Origin: Candidatus Galacturonatibacter soehngenii
Lineage (GTDB): Bacteria; Bacillota; Clostridia; Lachnospirales; Lachnospiraceae
Reading direction: 5' to 3'
Length of the DNA: 64,000 bases
Assembly: GCF_008830185.1 (NCBI RefSeq)
Contig: NZ_WAGX01000003.1
Span: 282,535 to 346,534 of the forward strand
The notes under the pieces were generated by a model. The model was not told the origin of the DNA and ran no database searches. It saw only the letters and a list, made by a program, of their open reading frames with translations. Numbering within the stretch: the stretch's first letter is position 1; each line of letters opens with the position of its first letter. Made by a program: the position numbers and the translations under genes. Shown here one piece after another: positions 1 to 8,209 of the stretch.

Positions 1-740
1 GCTTGAATCAATCGAATTGTTTGTTGTAATTCAAATGTTAAAGATCTGTTGGATGATCCGATTGAATTAGCAGCAAGCTCTCGAAGTTGAAGTGCTTTTT
101 CACGACCATATTTTCCACGTGAAGCTTTTGAAAGAACATTTATTAAATGTGTTAAATGACACGTGCTGATTACTTCTGGAGATGGCAATCCAAGTAATAA
201 CTGATAACAGGAAGCTTGGTGTATAGACCATACAAAATCAGGTAGTTCAGGGAAAATGATATCGATTAGTCGTGTGACAGATAGCTTGAGCTTGGAACGA
301 TAACCAATCATACGATAACGATGTCTTGTTAGTGACTTTAGCTCTTGGATTTGATATGATGAAGGTGAATAGGATTTTGATTCATCAGAAAAGAGCATAG
401 TTGCAATGACTTTTGCGTCACACTTATCTGTTTTGGTTTTTCTAAGGGTTCCAGCCTTACGAAAAGCATTTGTCACTAAAGGGTTCAGTACGGTAATACT
501 AAAGCCTTTGGAATACAGATAGTTTGTAATGTTTGTGCTGTAATGACCTGTCGATTCAAGTCCTATTTTTACGTTTGAAAAATCACTTGAATCAAGCGCA
601 GATATGATTGAGGTATAAAGTGTATCGAAACCTTCTTTTGTATTTGAAATACGAAGGGAATCCGTAATGATAACACCATCAGAATCAATGATACAGCAGT
701 CATGTTTAGATTTGGCTACATCAATGCCAACAAATAACAT
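1..740 (-). CDS. IS110-family transposase, partial (C-terminus off the left edge)
   Basis: Reading the minus strand from an ATG at 740 gives an open frame to the window edge that begins MLFVGIDVAKSKHDC and continues with IS110-type motifs (KIGLESTGHYSTN, LRKTKTDKCDAKVIA). IS110 transposases are DEDD RuvC-like recombinases; the first catalytic aspartate would be the one in GIDVAK. A strong ribosome binding site (AAAGGAG) lies about 9 bases before the ATG. About 246 residues are visible. The Tnp_20 part with the catalytic serine is outside the window, so whether the gene is intact cannot be told. The upstream non-coding end may encode the element's guide RNA. Confidence 0.88.
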   Translation of the reverse strand, partial: MLFVGIDVAKSKHDCCIIDSDGVIITDSLRISNTKEGFDTLYTSIISALDSSDFSNVKIGLESTGHYSTNITNYLYSKGFSITVLNPLVTNAFRKAGTLRKTKTDKCDAKVIATMLFSDESKSYSPSSYQIQELKSLTRHRYRMIGYRSKLKLSVTRLIDIIFPELPDFVWSIHQASCYQLLLGLPSPEVISTCHLTHLINVLSKASRGKYGREKALQLRELAANSIGSSNRSLTFELQQTIRLIQ

Positions 741-779
741 AAAGAATCACTCCTTTGTAATAAATTTACGCTGTGTTTC

Positions 780-938
780 CGCAAACTCTATGCTGAATGT
801 ATCCTTGCTATATATAAAACGTCATGCGTTATCTAACTAATTAACAAATAAACATAGAGCTGTGGTTAGAGCCTCCAAAGGAAACAGTCAGCTTATAGGG
901 AAGCTGCCGTAGGTGATTTTACTAATCCACAGCGTCTA
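780..938 (-). ncRNA. Candidate IS110 bridge RNA in the non-coding end
   Basis: The stretch between the transposase start and the XRE gene is non-coding but foldable. On the minus strand a long-range stem pairs 922-933 (GCTGTGGATTAG) with 859-869 (CTAACCACAGC) with one bulged base. Inside it a 6-bp hairpin pairs 901-906 with 889-894 (CAGCTT/AAGCTG). A TATAAT box at 945-950 (minus strand) could start the transcript, although no good -35 is seen. IS110-group elements are known to encode a structured bridge RNA upstream of the transposase. Assignment here rests on position and foldability only; the 3' limit is a guess. Confidence 0.4.
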
Positions 939-1018
939 CAACTGATTATATAGAAAATAATCGAGAAAGGAAAATATGTAGTGAATTTCCCTATGAGTTC
1001 ATTATACAAGGTGAAAGT

Positions 1019-1147
1019 ATGAGTTTTAAGGATAAGCTACAACAGGTAAGAAGAGAAAAGAAATTATCGCAAGAGGATGTTGCTGTGGCACTTAATATTT
1101 CAAGACAAGCGGTAGCGAAGTGGGAATCAGGAGTTTCCCATAGTTAA
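1019..1147 (+). pseudogene. 5' fragment of XRE-family regulator, interrupted by the integrated element
   Basis: The ATG at 1019 follows AAGGTG and encodes a classical XRE helix-turn-helix (KLSQEDVAVALNISRQAVAKWESG). Native coding sequence ends at 1132 with the GGA codon of WESG. The remaining codons VSHS and the stop belong to the mobile element. The rest of the gene resumes in frame at 12403, so both pieces joined read WESGLTYPDID, the expected sequence of this family. The 42-residue product keeps most of the DNA-binding domain but loses the sensor domain. It might still bind DNA weakly or may simply be non-functional. Confidence 0.9.
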
Positions 1148-1152
1148 AGATA
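1133..1152 (+). repeat. Left terminal inverted repeat of the element
   Basis: This 20-base end starts GTTTCCC and ends TTAAAGATA. It matches the reverse complement of 12382-12401 at 18 of 20 positions, with mismatches at positions 8 and 11. It lies directly beside the GGA junction and is probably one arm of the recombinase crossover site. Confidence 0.85.
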
Positions 1153-1214
1153 CCACACCAAACATAACAACACCACGCTTATACGGGACTTAGCACACCC
1201 CAAAAGAACATACA

Positions 1215-1257
1215 GAAATCCCCCATAAGCAACAAGGTTTGCTTTATGGGGGATTTC
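1215..1257. terminator. Hairpin terminator at the left end of the element
   Basis: An almost perfect 18-bp stem (1215-1232 with 1238-1257, one extra T) has a GGGGGATTTC arm. It lies 24 bases downstream of the ABC permease stop on the minus strand and probably ends that operon. On the plus strand it is followed by a T-rich tract and could also stop transcription entering the element. Confidence 0.75.
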
Positions 1258-1281
1258 TTGTTTTAATTGTCGTTTTTGATA

Positions 1282-3762
1282 TTATTCAACAGTCTCAATA
1301 GAATCCACAATGCTCATTCTTGCAATAGAACGCAGAGGAATTGCCGTTGCAAGCAGGCAGGCCACAATAGAAATAATCGCAGCTTCCACAATCGCCATAA
1401 CCGGAACAGCGACAAGCTGTAAAGCATCGGTCTGTGCTGCTCCGACAAAGATACAGCAGACATAGCCAAACACTGCTCCAATCACTGACGCAATGATACC
1501 GTAATAAGCGCCCTCCCACAGAAATGTTTTATAAAGGCTTGCGGCACTCATTCCAATAGCCCGCTGCATCCCGATTTCACCGACACGAGTATGAATATTG
1601 CTGTAAACGGTATTGATGATGTTCAGGATGCCAATGATACCGATAAAGATGATAAGCACCCAGCACAGCATTTTGATCTGTTCAAAGCTTTCTATCATCT
1701 CATTGCTGCTTTGGAGATAGGAAAGCCAATGTGTTCCTGGATAATTGCTGCACCAGCTATCCAACCAGCTTTCAAAGGTATCTGTATCGGCGTTATCCTG
1801 TAATGTAGGATAGACTTCTGAATAACTGTCGTTTCCGAGCAGTGAACAGTATATTTCGTCATTCACGATGAGTTGAACACCATTCGTAAAGCCATCATTA
1901 TTGATTGTGATTGCTGTATCGATCAATCCTAATACAGGAAGTGTTCTGTCTCCCAGTTGAATGGTATCACCTACGGTAAGATCAGTCTGCTGAACAGTTG
2001 TATCTCCATAAGAAAAGGCAATGGGATTTTTTACAAGGCAGCCTGTTCCATCTTTCAAAGCCTGTTTATCCTGAGCAGACAAGTTAGGAGCATAGATTTG
2101 TAATTGTGCTTCATCCACATTTACAAGCTGCAAGGTTTCATGGCTCTGTACGGAAAGATCAGTTTCAAAGGGCAGTATATCACCGGCACCTGGCATAAAT
2201 ACAGAAAGCCGTGTAGTGGAAACACTTTCTACTGCGTCATTTTCCGCTAATGTTTTTACGGCTTCTGATGGGATGCCAACGGTTTCATTTGTAACTGCAT
2301 AGTCGCTGAAATACATGTCCTGAACGGAACTGCTGGCATCAAGCAGCCCTGTAAAGCTCTGCAAGGCAACAAATACGGTAATACTCATAACCAAAGACAG
2401 AATGGTAACTGCTGTTCTTCCACGCCCTCGTTTTAGGTTGAGCCTTGCATAATAGGCTTCAAAATTACGGATGTTGCGGTTCCTTTTTATCCTGCGTTTG
2501 ATTTTCACAGTCTGCCCCGACATAGCAACAGTAGGAGATACATGGGATGCGTACCGGGCAGCAGGAAAGGCAGCCAGCAGAGCAAACAGAAGTATGACTG
2601 CGATACTGGCAAAGAGCATCGGTAGTTTTACCGTACTGGCGGTGTTGATTGCAGAGTTCAATTCGGAAGTGCTGTTTGCCATGAACAGATCGGGATTGAG
2701 AAGCCCCGTAGCCGCAATCAATACACCTTTTGCCGACAATATACCGAGCAGCAATCCGATAGGAATACCGGCTCCACAGAGAATCAAAAGCTGCAAAGAA
2801 ACCAAACGATAGATTTGCCCTCGTTCTCCACCAATCGCACGAAGTGTTCCGTATTCTTTGATGCGTTTTGTGATAGAGATTTTCAGAATGTTGTAGATTA
2901 CCAGCCCAGCCGCCAGCAAGACCAGAACACCCACCAAAATACACGCCGCAGTCATAAATGAAAATCCCGTACCGGTATCGCTGTCTGCCGCTTCATCATA
3001 GGAAATACCAATAGCGTCAAGCAAAACCCAGTTATATTGGATATACCGTTCATCCACGTTCAAATCTTCTGCGAGAGCATAAATGATGCTTTGAAAATTC
3101 TGCTTGTCATAAGTCTTAAAATCTGTGGAATAAAGCAGATACTCTTCTGGCAACAGTTCTTCTGCGGTTCCCTCACCGACAATCCCCTCAACCGTACCAG
3201 ATGCGTAGCCGATATAGCTGCTTTCCAGAATGCCCGTCAATACAAAATCAGCAGAATATTCTAACTCTGACAGCGATCCATCCATAACGGAAACACTCAA
3301 ATCCAGAGAAACGGTATCGCCAATTACAGCGTCCAATCCAAGATATTGAAGCGCATCCTCCGACAGGGCAATCTCAATCGCTTCCTCTGGTAATCGTCCC
3401 TCTTTTACGTTTCCGATTGCCGGGTACATAGATAATGCGTTATCGTGATATTCCCGAAGATATAAAGATAAACTACTGTTGCCTAATGGTGTGCTGCCGA
3501 TAAAGATCGTATCGCCTACATCATATAGGCGATCATCTTCATGCAGCTTTTGCGCTTGTTCCTTGCCAAGCTGATGAAAGGTTGCATAACGGTTTCCGTT
3601 CAGACCCGCCGCCTGCTGAATACGCATGGATTGCAATATACCAATAGACTGACCGATCACTGTCGTCATAATCGTGGACATGATAACTGCAACCAAGATC
3701 AGGATTGCCGTGATTTTCTGTGCTTTCAGTTCTTTCCATGCAAGAGCTAAATAAGATTTCAT
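1282..3762 (-). CDS. ABC transporter permease with duplicated FtsX/MacB-type domains
   Basis: The start is taken at the ATG at 3762 ([16 protein letters not shown]), 826 residues, behind GGAGGTG. An upstream extension in the same frame lies inside the ATPase gene and is rejected. Eight hydrophobic segments are visible in a 4+4 arrangement: one N-terminal helix, a large extracytoplasmic domain and three helices (near residues 265-400), then the same layout repeated in the C-terminal half. That is the duplicated FtsX architecture of exporters handling lipids, peptides or antimicrobial peptides. The ATG overlaps the ATPase stop codon as ATGA, so translation is coupled. The linked two-component system suggests induction by an external compound such as a cell-envelope antibiotic; the substrate is unknown. 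Confidence 0.9.
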   Translation of the reverse strand: MKSYLALAWKELKAQKITAILILVAVIMSTIMTTVIGQSIGILQSMRIQQAAGLNGNRYATFHQLGKEQAQKLHEDDRLYDVGDTIFIGSTPLGNSSLSLYLREYHDNALSMYPAIGNVKEGRLPEEAIEIALSEDALQYLGLDAVIGDTVSLDLSVSVMDGSLSELEYSADFVLTGILESSYIGYASGTVEGIVGEGTAEELLPEEYLLYSTDFKTYDKQNFQSIIYALAEDLNVDERYIQYNWVLLDAIGISYDEAADSDTGTGFSFMTAACILVGVLVLLAAGLVIYNILKISITKRIKEYGTLRAIGGERGQIYRLVSLQLLILCGAGIPIGLLLGILSAKGVLIAATGLLNPDLFMANSTSELNSAINTASTVKLPMLFASIAVILLFALLAAFPAARYASHVSPTVAMSGQTVKIKRRIKRNRNIRNFEAYYARLNLKRGRGRTAVTILSLVMSITVFVALQSFTGLLDASSSVQDMYFSDYAVTNETVGIPSEAVKTLAENDAVESVSTTRLSVFMPGAGDILPFETDLSVQSHETLQLVNVDEAQLQIYAPNLSAQDKQALKDGTGCLVKNPIAFSYGDTTVQQTDLTVGDTIQLGDRTLPVLGLIDTAITINNDGFTNGVQLIVNDEIYCSLLGNDSYSEVYPTLQDNADTDTFESWLDSWCSNYPGTHWLSYLQSSNEMIESFEQIKMLCWVLIIFIGIIGILNIINTVYSNIHTRVGEIGMQRAIGMSAASLYKTFLWEGAYYGIIASVIGAVFGYVCCIFVGAAQTDALQLVAVPVMAIVEAAIISIVACLLATAIPLRSIARMSIVDSIETVE

Positions 3763-4433
3763 CTTGCTGTCACCTCCGAAAGAACACCGTCCACAATTAC
3801 AAATTGCCGGTCTGCCATTCTTGCAATGCGGCTGTCGTGAGTGATGATAACAAGCGTTTTCCCCATCTTTTTCCATATGCTTTGCAGCATTTCCATAACC
3901 TCGCCGCCGCTCTTGCTGTCCAGATTTCCAGTCGGTTCGTCAGCAAAAATAATATCCGGCTTTGCGATCAGGGCGCGGGCAATCGCTACACGCTGTTGCT
4001 GACCGCCGGAAAGTTCATGGGGCAAATGGGTCAGCCGTTCACGAATACCTAACAAATCCGTAAGCTGATTTAGATATACTTCGTCCGGCTGCTTTTTGTC
4101 CAGAAGCAGGGGCATGATGATGTTTTCTTTTGCGGTCAGCACAGGGAGAAGATTGAATTGCTGAAAGATAAATCCGATGCGCCGACGGCGAAATGAGGAC
4201 AGTTCTTTGTCATTAAAACGATAAATGTCTTTTCCATCGTATGTCAGACTGCCGGAAGTCGGCTTGTCCAGTCCAGACAGCAGGTGGAGCAAGGTACTTT
4301 TGCCGCTGCCAGATGGTCCCATAATAGAAATAAAATCGCTGGATGCAATTTCAAGGTTGACTTTATCCAACGCAACGACACGGCTCTCGCCGCTGCCGTA
4401 GATTTTCGATAGTTCCTTTGCTTCAATGTTCAT
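3759..4433 (-). CDS. ABC transporter ATP-binding protein (MacB/LolD-type)
   Basis: The 224-residue ATPase shows Walker [11 protein letters not shown]-loop FQQFNLLP, signature [15 protein letters not shown], Walker [14 protein letters not shown] and switch histidine ITHD. It belongs to the small MacB/LolD/BceA-like group that drives FtsX-type permeases. The ATG at 4433 (MNIEAKEL) is preferred over a GTG at 4442 because AAGGAG lies 11 bases upstream of the ATG and touches the GTG. It overlaps the permease gene by 4 bases. Its ribosome binding site is the 3' arm of the hairpin at 4439-4471, and an operator lies just upstream. Confidence 0.92.
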   Translation of the reverse strand: MNIEAKELSKIYGSGESRVVALDKVNLEIASSDFISIMGPSGSGKSTLLHLLSGLDKPTSGSLTYDGKDIYRFNDKELSSFRRRRIGFIFQQFNLLPVLTAKENIIMPLLLDKKQPDEVYLNQLTDLLGIRERLTHLPHELSGGQQQRVAIARALIAKPDIIFADEPTGNLDSKSGGEVMEMLQSIWKKMGKTLVIITHDSRIARMADRQFVIVDGVLSEVTAR

Positions 4434-4438
4434 AAAAA

Positions 4439-4471
4439 ACACTCTCCTTGTTTATAATATAAGGAGAGTGT
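4439..4471 (-). promoter_or_regulatory. Hairpin that buries the ABC ribosome binding site; doubles as a terminator
   Basis: On the minus strand a perfect 11-bp stem (4461-4471 with 4439-4449) encloses an 11-base loop. The 3' arm contains AAGGAGAGTG, the ribosome binding site of the ATPase gene, and is followed by TTTTTT, so it also has the form of an intrinsic terminator. The loop holds TATATTATAAAC, a likely -10 region. A transcript started there would lack the 5' arm and leave the ribosome binding site free. A read-through transcript from the upstream regulator genes would fold and be terminated or silenced. Confidence 0.7.
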
Positions 4472-4478
4472 AAAACAG

Positions 4479-4498
4479 AAATCTCAAAAAACGCTCAA
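4479..4498 (-). promoter_or_regulatory. Direct-repeat operator before the ABC exporter (copy 1)
   Basis: On the minus strand the site reads TTGAGC-N5-TTGAGA followed by TTT. The two half-sites are 11 bp apart, the spacing used by OmpR-family response regulators. An identical 20-base copy lies before the response regulator gene (6308-6327). The -10-like sequence TATATT starts about 20 bases downstream. The site overlaps the histidine kinase stop codon. Confidence 0.75.
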
Positions 4499-5604
4499 GG
4501 TTTCTGATTTATTTGGAAAGAAGCAGTAGCCGTTGCGCCATAACTTTTGCTGTTTTCCAGTGTAAGTGTTCCTCCATGCTTCAGACATAGTATCTGGCTG
4601 CTGTATAGCCCCATACCAAAGTGTGCGGAGTCTTCTTTCATTTTTCCAAACGGTTTCGGGCCGCTTTGTATTAACTCCACAGGATAGCCTGACCCATCGT
4701 CTGTAACTGATAGATGCAAGAAGTTTCCTTTCCGTTCCAAATGAATTTCAATTTTACTCTTTGCAAACCGAGCCGCATTTCCAATTAGATTTTCAGCAAC
4801 GGTTAAAACCAATCCATGATCTAATTGTATTGTCCCCTTATCAGGTGCGGAAACAGACGGTTCTAATGCTCCTGCAAGAATTTTTGCTGTTTCCTCTAAT
4901 TCAGAATGTAGCAGTGAATAGGAATACTCGTTTATCCGCACCGGCATTTGTTCTAATCGTTGGATGCTACTCATAGCTTCTGCATACTGTTCAATCCGTA
5001 ATGTATAGCTTTCCAATCTGTCAATGGCTTGTTCATCTGCTGTTCCCTGCCGCAGTAATTTTATAGTTCCCTTTAAGACCGTGATCGGATTGCGCAAGTC
5101 ATGGGAAAAGGCGGCATTTAGCCTTTTCCGTTCTTCTGCCTGCCGCCACAGTTCCTGATTTGATTTCAGAAGTTCTTCACGCATAGTATCAAAGGCGGTG
5201 CAGAGCTGCCCCAATTCATCATCAGAATGGACAGGCATAGAAAAGTCAAGGTCATGGTTCCGAATCCGTGAAATCCCATTCCGTAGCGTGGAGATCGGCT
5301 GTTTCAATTTGATATGATAATATAATATGCCGGATAGAGCCAGCCCGCCCATAGGGAGAACAATGCAGGACACAATTTGAATGATTCCAAGTATGGACAA
5401 TATATTTTGCTGGGTCTCTGTGGGGGTTTCCATTTTAACGATTGAACCGTCTGCTAAAATTTCTATTCCACCGGAGGGAAAGTTGCTGCTGATTGAATTG
5501 CATATCATAAAGACTAAGCCTAACATCAGGAGAGCCACCAAAACACAGGAAGCAGATAGGACGAGAAAAGTTTTCTTTAATTCCATATTTTTCAGACGTT
5601 CCAC
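4495..5604 (-). CDS. Two-component sensor histidine kinase with HAMP domain
   Basis: The protein has two transmembrane segments (LVLSASCVLVALLMLGLVFM near the N-terminus and a second after a short external loop of about 50 residues). A HAMP linker follows, then the H-box FSHDLRNPITVLKG, N-box ENLIGNAARFA and G-boxes DDGSGYP and FGMGLYSS. The start is uncertain. A GTG at 5604 (VERLKNMELKK) has GGGGGTG upstream and overlaps the regulator gene; an ATG at 5586 (MELKKTF) follows the regulator stop by 5 bases. The short sensor loop resembles kinases that detect peptides or transporter state in the membrane. It is co-transcribed with the response regulator. Confidence 0.9.
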   Translation of the reverse strand: MERLKNMELKKTFLVLSASCVLVALLMLGLVFMICNSISSNFPSGGIEILADGSIVKMETPTETQQNILSILGIIQIVSCIVLPMGGLALSGILYYHIKLKQPISTLRNGISRIRNHDLDFSMPVHSDDELGQLCTAFDTMREELLKSNQELWRQAEERKRLNAAFSHDLRNPITVLKGTIKLLRQGTADEQAIDRLESYTLRIEQYAEAMSSIQRLEQMPVRINEYSYSLLHSELEETAKILAGALEPSVSAPDKGTIQLDHGLVLTVAENLIGNAARFAKSKIEIHLERKGNFLHLSVTDDGSGYPVELIQSGPKPFGKMKEDSAHFGMGLYSSQILCLKHGGTLTLENSKSYGATATASFQINQKP

Positions 5605-6263
5605 CGATAACCACACCCCCAAACTGTATCAATATAACTGTGAAGCGTACAAGCAGCCAGCTTCGCCCGGATTTTCCTGATATGTTCCATGACAGTATCA
5701 CTGTTACCCTCGCCGTCAAGTCCCCACACTGTTTCATAAATACGCTCCCGGTCAAATACCTGTCCGGCATTCAGCGAAAGCAGCTCCACAATATCAAATT
5801 CCCTTTTTGATAAAGCAACAGGTTCACCCGCCACTGTGACGGTTCGGGCTGAATAATCAATCGTCAGTTCACCAAAGAAGCGAATTGTCGCTTTATTCCT
5901 GTGTCGCTGCTCCCTCCTCAGATGTGCGGCAACTCTCGCCCCTAATTCGTCCAAATCAAAAGGCTTAATGATATAATCGTCGGCACCTGCCTGAAAGCCG
6001 ATGATTTTATCGGCAGATTCGACCCTTGCCGTCAAAAAAAGAATGGGGCAAGTAATAAGCTCCCGAATTTTCTGACAAAGGGTCAATCCGTCTATGTCCG
6101 GCATATTGATGTCGAGCAGGATTAAATCGGGCTGTCTTGCTAATTTTTGAAGTGCTTCATTTCCGCAATAAGCGGTCAACACCTCATATTGAGAAGAAAA
6201 ATAACTCGCCATCATATCTACAATTCCCGGTTCATCATCAACAATAAGAAGCCTTTGTTTCAT
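5592..6263 (-). CDS. OmpR-family response regulator
   Basis: The 223-residue protein has a receiver domain (acidic pocket IVDDEPG, phospho-acceptor aspartate in LILLDINMPDIDG, LTAR threonine and the KPF lysine). A C-terminal winged helix follows (FDRERIYETVWG, SDTVMEHIRKIRAKL). It is the first gene of the minus-strand cargo operon. The identical direct-repeat sites in front of its own gene and of the ABC genes are its most likely binding sites, implying autoregulation and exporter induction. Target binding is inferred, not shown. Confidence 0.93.
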   Translation of the reverse strand: MKQRLLIVDDEPGIVDMMASYFSSQYEVLTAYCGNEALQKLARQPDLILLDINMPDIDGLTLCQKIRELITCPILFLTARVESADKIIGFQAGADDYIIKPFDLDELGARVAAHLRREQRHRNKATIRFFGELTIDYSARTVTVAGEPVALSKREFDIVELLSLNAGQVFDRERIYETVWGLDGEGNSDTVMEHIRKIRAKLAACTLHSYIDTVWGCGYRWNV

Positions 6264-6307
6264 GCTATCATCTCCATTTGCAATTCATAATATTTATCGT
6301 AACAGCC

Positions 6308-6327
6308 AAATCTCAAAAAACGCTCAA
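6308..6327 (-). promoter_or_regulatory. Direct-repeat operator before the response regulator (copy 2)
   Basis: This is identical over 20 bases to 4479-4498: TTGAGC-N5-TTGAGA on the minus strand. A -10-like TATTAT begins about 21 bases after the second half-site, and the regulator ATG follows at 6263. The shared layout with the ABC promoter marks both as members of one regulon. Confidence 0.78.
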
Positions 6328-6353
6328 ACTTTTGCCGTCAGGAAAGTATAAAA

Positions 6354-7394
6354 TCAATAGACTGATAAATTTATTATAATATTACTCTGCTGATACAGCC
6401 AGTCCGTAAATTCTTTCGGGCTGGCTGTCTTTTCTTTTACAGCCTTTTTTCTCTTCAATGCTTCTTTCTTGAACGCTTCAAAAGCAGTCAGCATTTCTTC
6501 CAGCTGGTCAGCCGGGAATCCCGCTGTCCTCTTCGCTTTGTTGATCTTATTGCGCCAGTTCTGGTATTCATTTTTATAAAGCAGGTCATAGTTATTTTCT
6601 CTTGCCCTCTCGTCAAATTCCCGCTTGTTTTGAAGCGCCTGTGCTTTTCGGCACTTGTCGCTGCACAGCTCATACCGCTGGCTCTTTGCCAGAAAATATT
6701 TTCCACAGACCTTGCACCGCCGGAAGCAAAGCCCCCAGTCATTCAGCCTGTTCAGATAATAGGTAATCAACGGGTAGAGGGACGCATAGGCAGACACACA
6801 TTCTTCTGTGCGCCGGTTGTCCGGGAACCAGAGGTCAAGCCGGGTATCTTCTGACGGTGCGCCTTTGAAATAAAGGCTGCCAGCTTGAAAATGTTTCGGT
6901 TTTCCTGTCTCCCTGTCAAAGCTCATGGCTTCGTTATGGAATACCCCGGTCAGGCTGCTCATTTTATCCATGAAGCGGTCACAGGCAGCGTTACGGTCAC
7001 GGGGTTCTCTGGCAAGCAGATAGCTGTTCCAGATACGGAACGCCACATACATTTTCAGAGGGTCATTGCTAAGATATTTTCCCCAGAGAAATTCGCTTGC
7101 CGCCTGCTCCAGCTCCGGCTGTTTCCATCGGTTGGAGTGGAGGGCTTGCCGCAGCGGAGAAAGCCCGTATAAGTTCCAGTCTCTGTCCGTGTCACGCTCA
7201 AAGTTTATCAAAAAAGTTCCCAGCGGGCGTGTCATATCACAAAGCACCTCTGCGTTTTGGCTCCCGTTCAGCTGGAAGCGGATCTGCTGTTCTTCCCCAA
7301 TCAAAATCCGCTCTTTCATTTTCTTCCTGTCCAGCGTCAGGACAAACAAAATCCTCTCAAAACATGGCTCATGCCGTATAAACTGATTCTCCAT
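6354..7394 (-). CDS. DUF6076-like element protein with C-terminal zinc-binding motif
   Basis: The ATG at 7394 (MENQFIRHEPCFERI) follows AGGAG; an 87-residue upstream extension has no support. The 346-residue protein has a C-terminal cluster CKVCGKYFLAKSQRYELCS followed by DKCR that looks like a zinc knuckle, then a basic helical tail rich in Lys and Arg. Proteins of this type (recognised as DUF6076) occur in Clostridia mobile elements and have no known function. Basic character and zinc motif suggest nucleic-acid binding. It lies between the regulator genes and the replication genes and is transcribed with the cargo strand. Confidence 0.7.
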   Translation of the reverse strand: MENQFIRHEPCFERILFVLTLDRKKMKERILIGEEQQIRFQLNGSQNAEVLCDMTRPLGTFLINFERDTDRDWNLYGLSPLRQALHSNRWKQPELEQAASEFLWGKYLSNDPLKMYVAFRIWNSYLLAREPRDRNAACDRFMDKMSSLTGVFHNEAMSFDRETGKPKHFQAGSLYFKGAPSEDTRLDLWFPDNRRTEECVSAYASLYPLITYYLNRLNDWGLCFRRCKVCGKYFLAKSQRYELCSDKCRKAQALQNKREFDERARENNYDLLYKNEYQNWRNKINKAKRTAGFPADQLEEMLTAFEAFKKEALKRKKAVKEKTASPKEFTDWLYQQSNIIINLSVY

Positions 7395-7696
7395 CCCTAT
7401 CTCCTGCCTTTGATTATGGTAATTATATAATTCAGTTATATCCGTTACACTCATGGTATCGCAGAAGCATTGTTTTGTCAAGGATAGTCCGCTATGATGA
7501 TTGCAGTTGGTAATTTTGTAACAAACAGTACATTGACAAGTGAATGACCGTCCAAAAGGGATATGACCGGCAGGAGAAGTGACGCATCCGGCGCACCAAT
7601 GCAGGGAAACACCGCAGGAATGGGGCAGGAAAACGGCTTTTGGGGAGAACGGCAACAGGAAGCATTTTAATCTATTTGATTTATGGGAGGAACAGA

Positions 7697-7852
7697 ATGA
7701 ACGATAAAAAGAGATTGAACAGCTACGAGGATTTACCGCTGGTTCTGGATGTGGCGGACATTCAGCGGATTATGGGAATTTCAAGAGCGAGCGCCTATGA
7801 GCTGGTACACACACCCGGATTTCCGGCGTTCCGCAGGGGCATGGAGCAATAA
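7697..7852 (+). CDS. AlpA/excisionase-type helix-turn-helix protein, C-terminally truncated
   Basis: The ATG at 7697 follows GGGAGG. The product is 51 residues and contains DVADIQRIMGISRASAYELVHTPGFPAFRRG, the core of an excisionase-like winged helix in which FRRG is normally followed by a basic wing and the second half of the domain. Here it ends after three more residues (MEQ). The following sequence is a relaxase tail in another frame, so a deletion appears to have fused the two genes. It may be inactive as an excision factor. Confidence 0.7.
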   Translation: MNDKKRLNSYEDLPLVLDVADIQRIMGISRASAYELVHTPGFPAFRRGMEQ

Positions 7853-8162
7853 AGCCAGAACCGGAAACTTAAAGCAGTTTGCCGAAGCCGTCAATTATCT
7901 GACGGAAAACAAGCTGCTCACATTAGAGGATTTGCAGGAGCGTCTTTCCTCTGTCAGTGAAGAATTTGAAGCATTAAGCGGCTCCATGAAAAAGAAATCT
8001 GCACAGTTAAAAACAGAGTATGCCGAACTGTCTCCGCAGCACAAGCCACTCCGGGAGGAAGTCATACGGCTGCGGCAGGTGCAGAACGCCGTAGATACCG
8101 CACTGCGCCGGAGGGAGCAGCCACAGGAAGTACAGAGAAAGAAACATGAGATGGAGCTATGA
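7843..8162 (+). pseudogene. C-terminal remnant of a relaxase/mobilization protein
   Basis: An open frame without its own start encodes ARTGNLKQFAEAVNYLTENK, then a coiled-coil-rich tail ending KKHEMEL. This resembles the C-terminus of relaxases found in Clostridia integrative elements. The nuclease domain with its tyrosine and histidine triad is absent. Compared with the relaxase tails I remember, the middle also seems shortened. The remnant abuts the truncated helix-turn-helix gene, so one deletion could explain both. The element could therefore be mobilised only by outside help, if at all. Confidence 0.6.
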
Positions 8163-8209
8163 TATAACCGGCAGCTTTACCGCTACCGGTATTTTTATGG
8201 AGGGAGTAT

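Noticed and set aside
1282-3876. 864-residue version of the ABC permease with a 38-residue N-terminal extension
   Set aside because: The extension lies inside the ATPase gene, and GGAGGTG plus an ATGA overlap fix the start at 3762.
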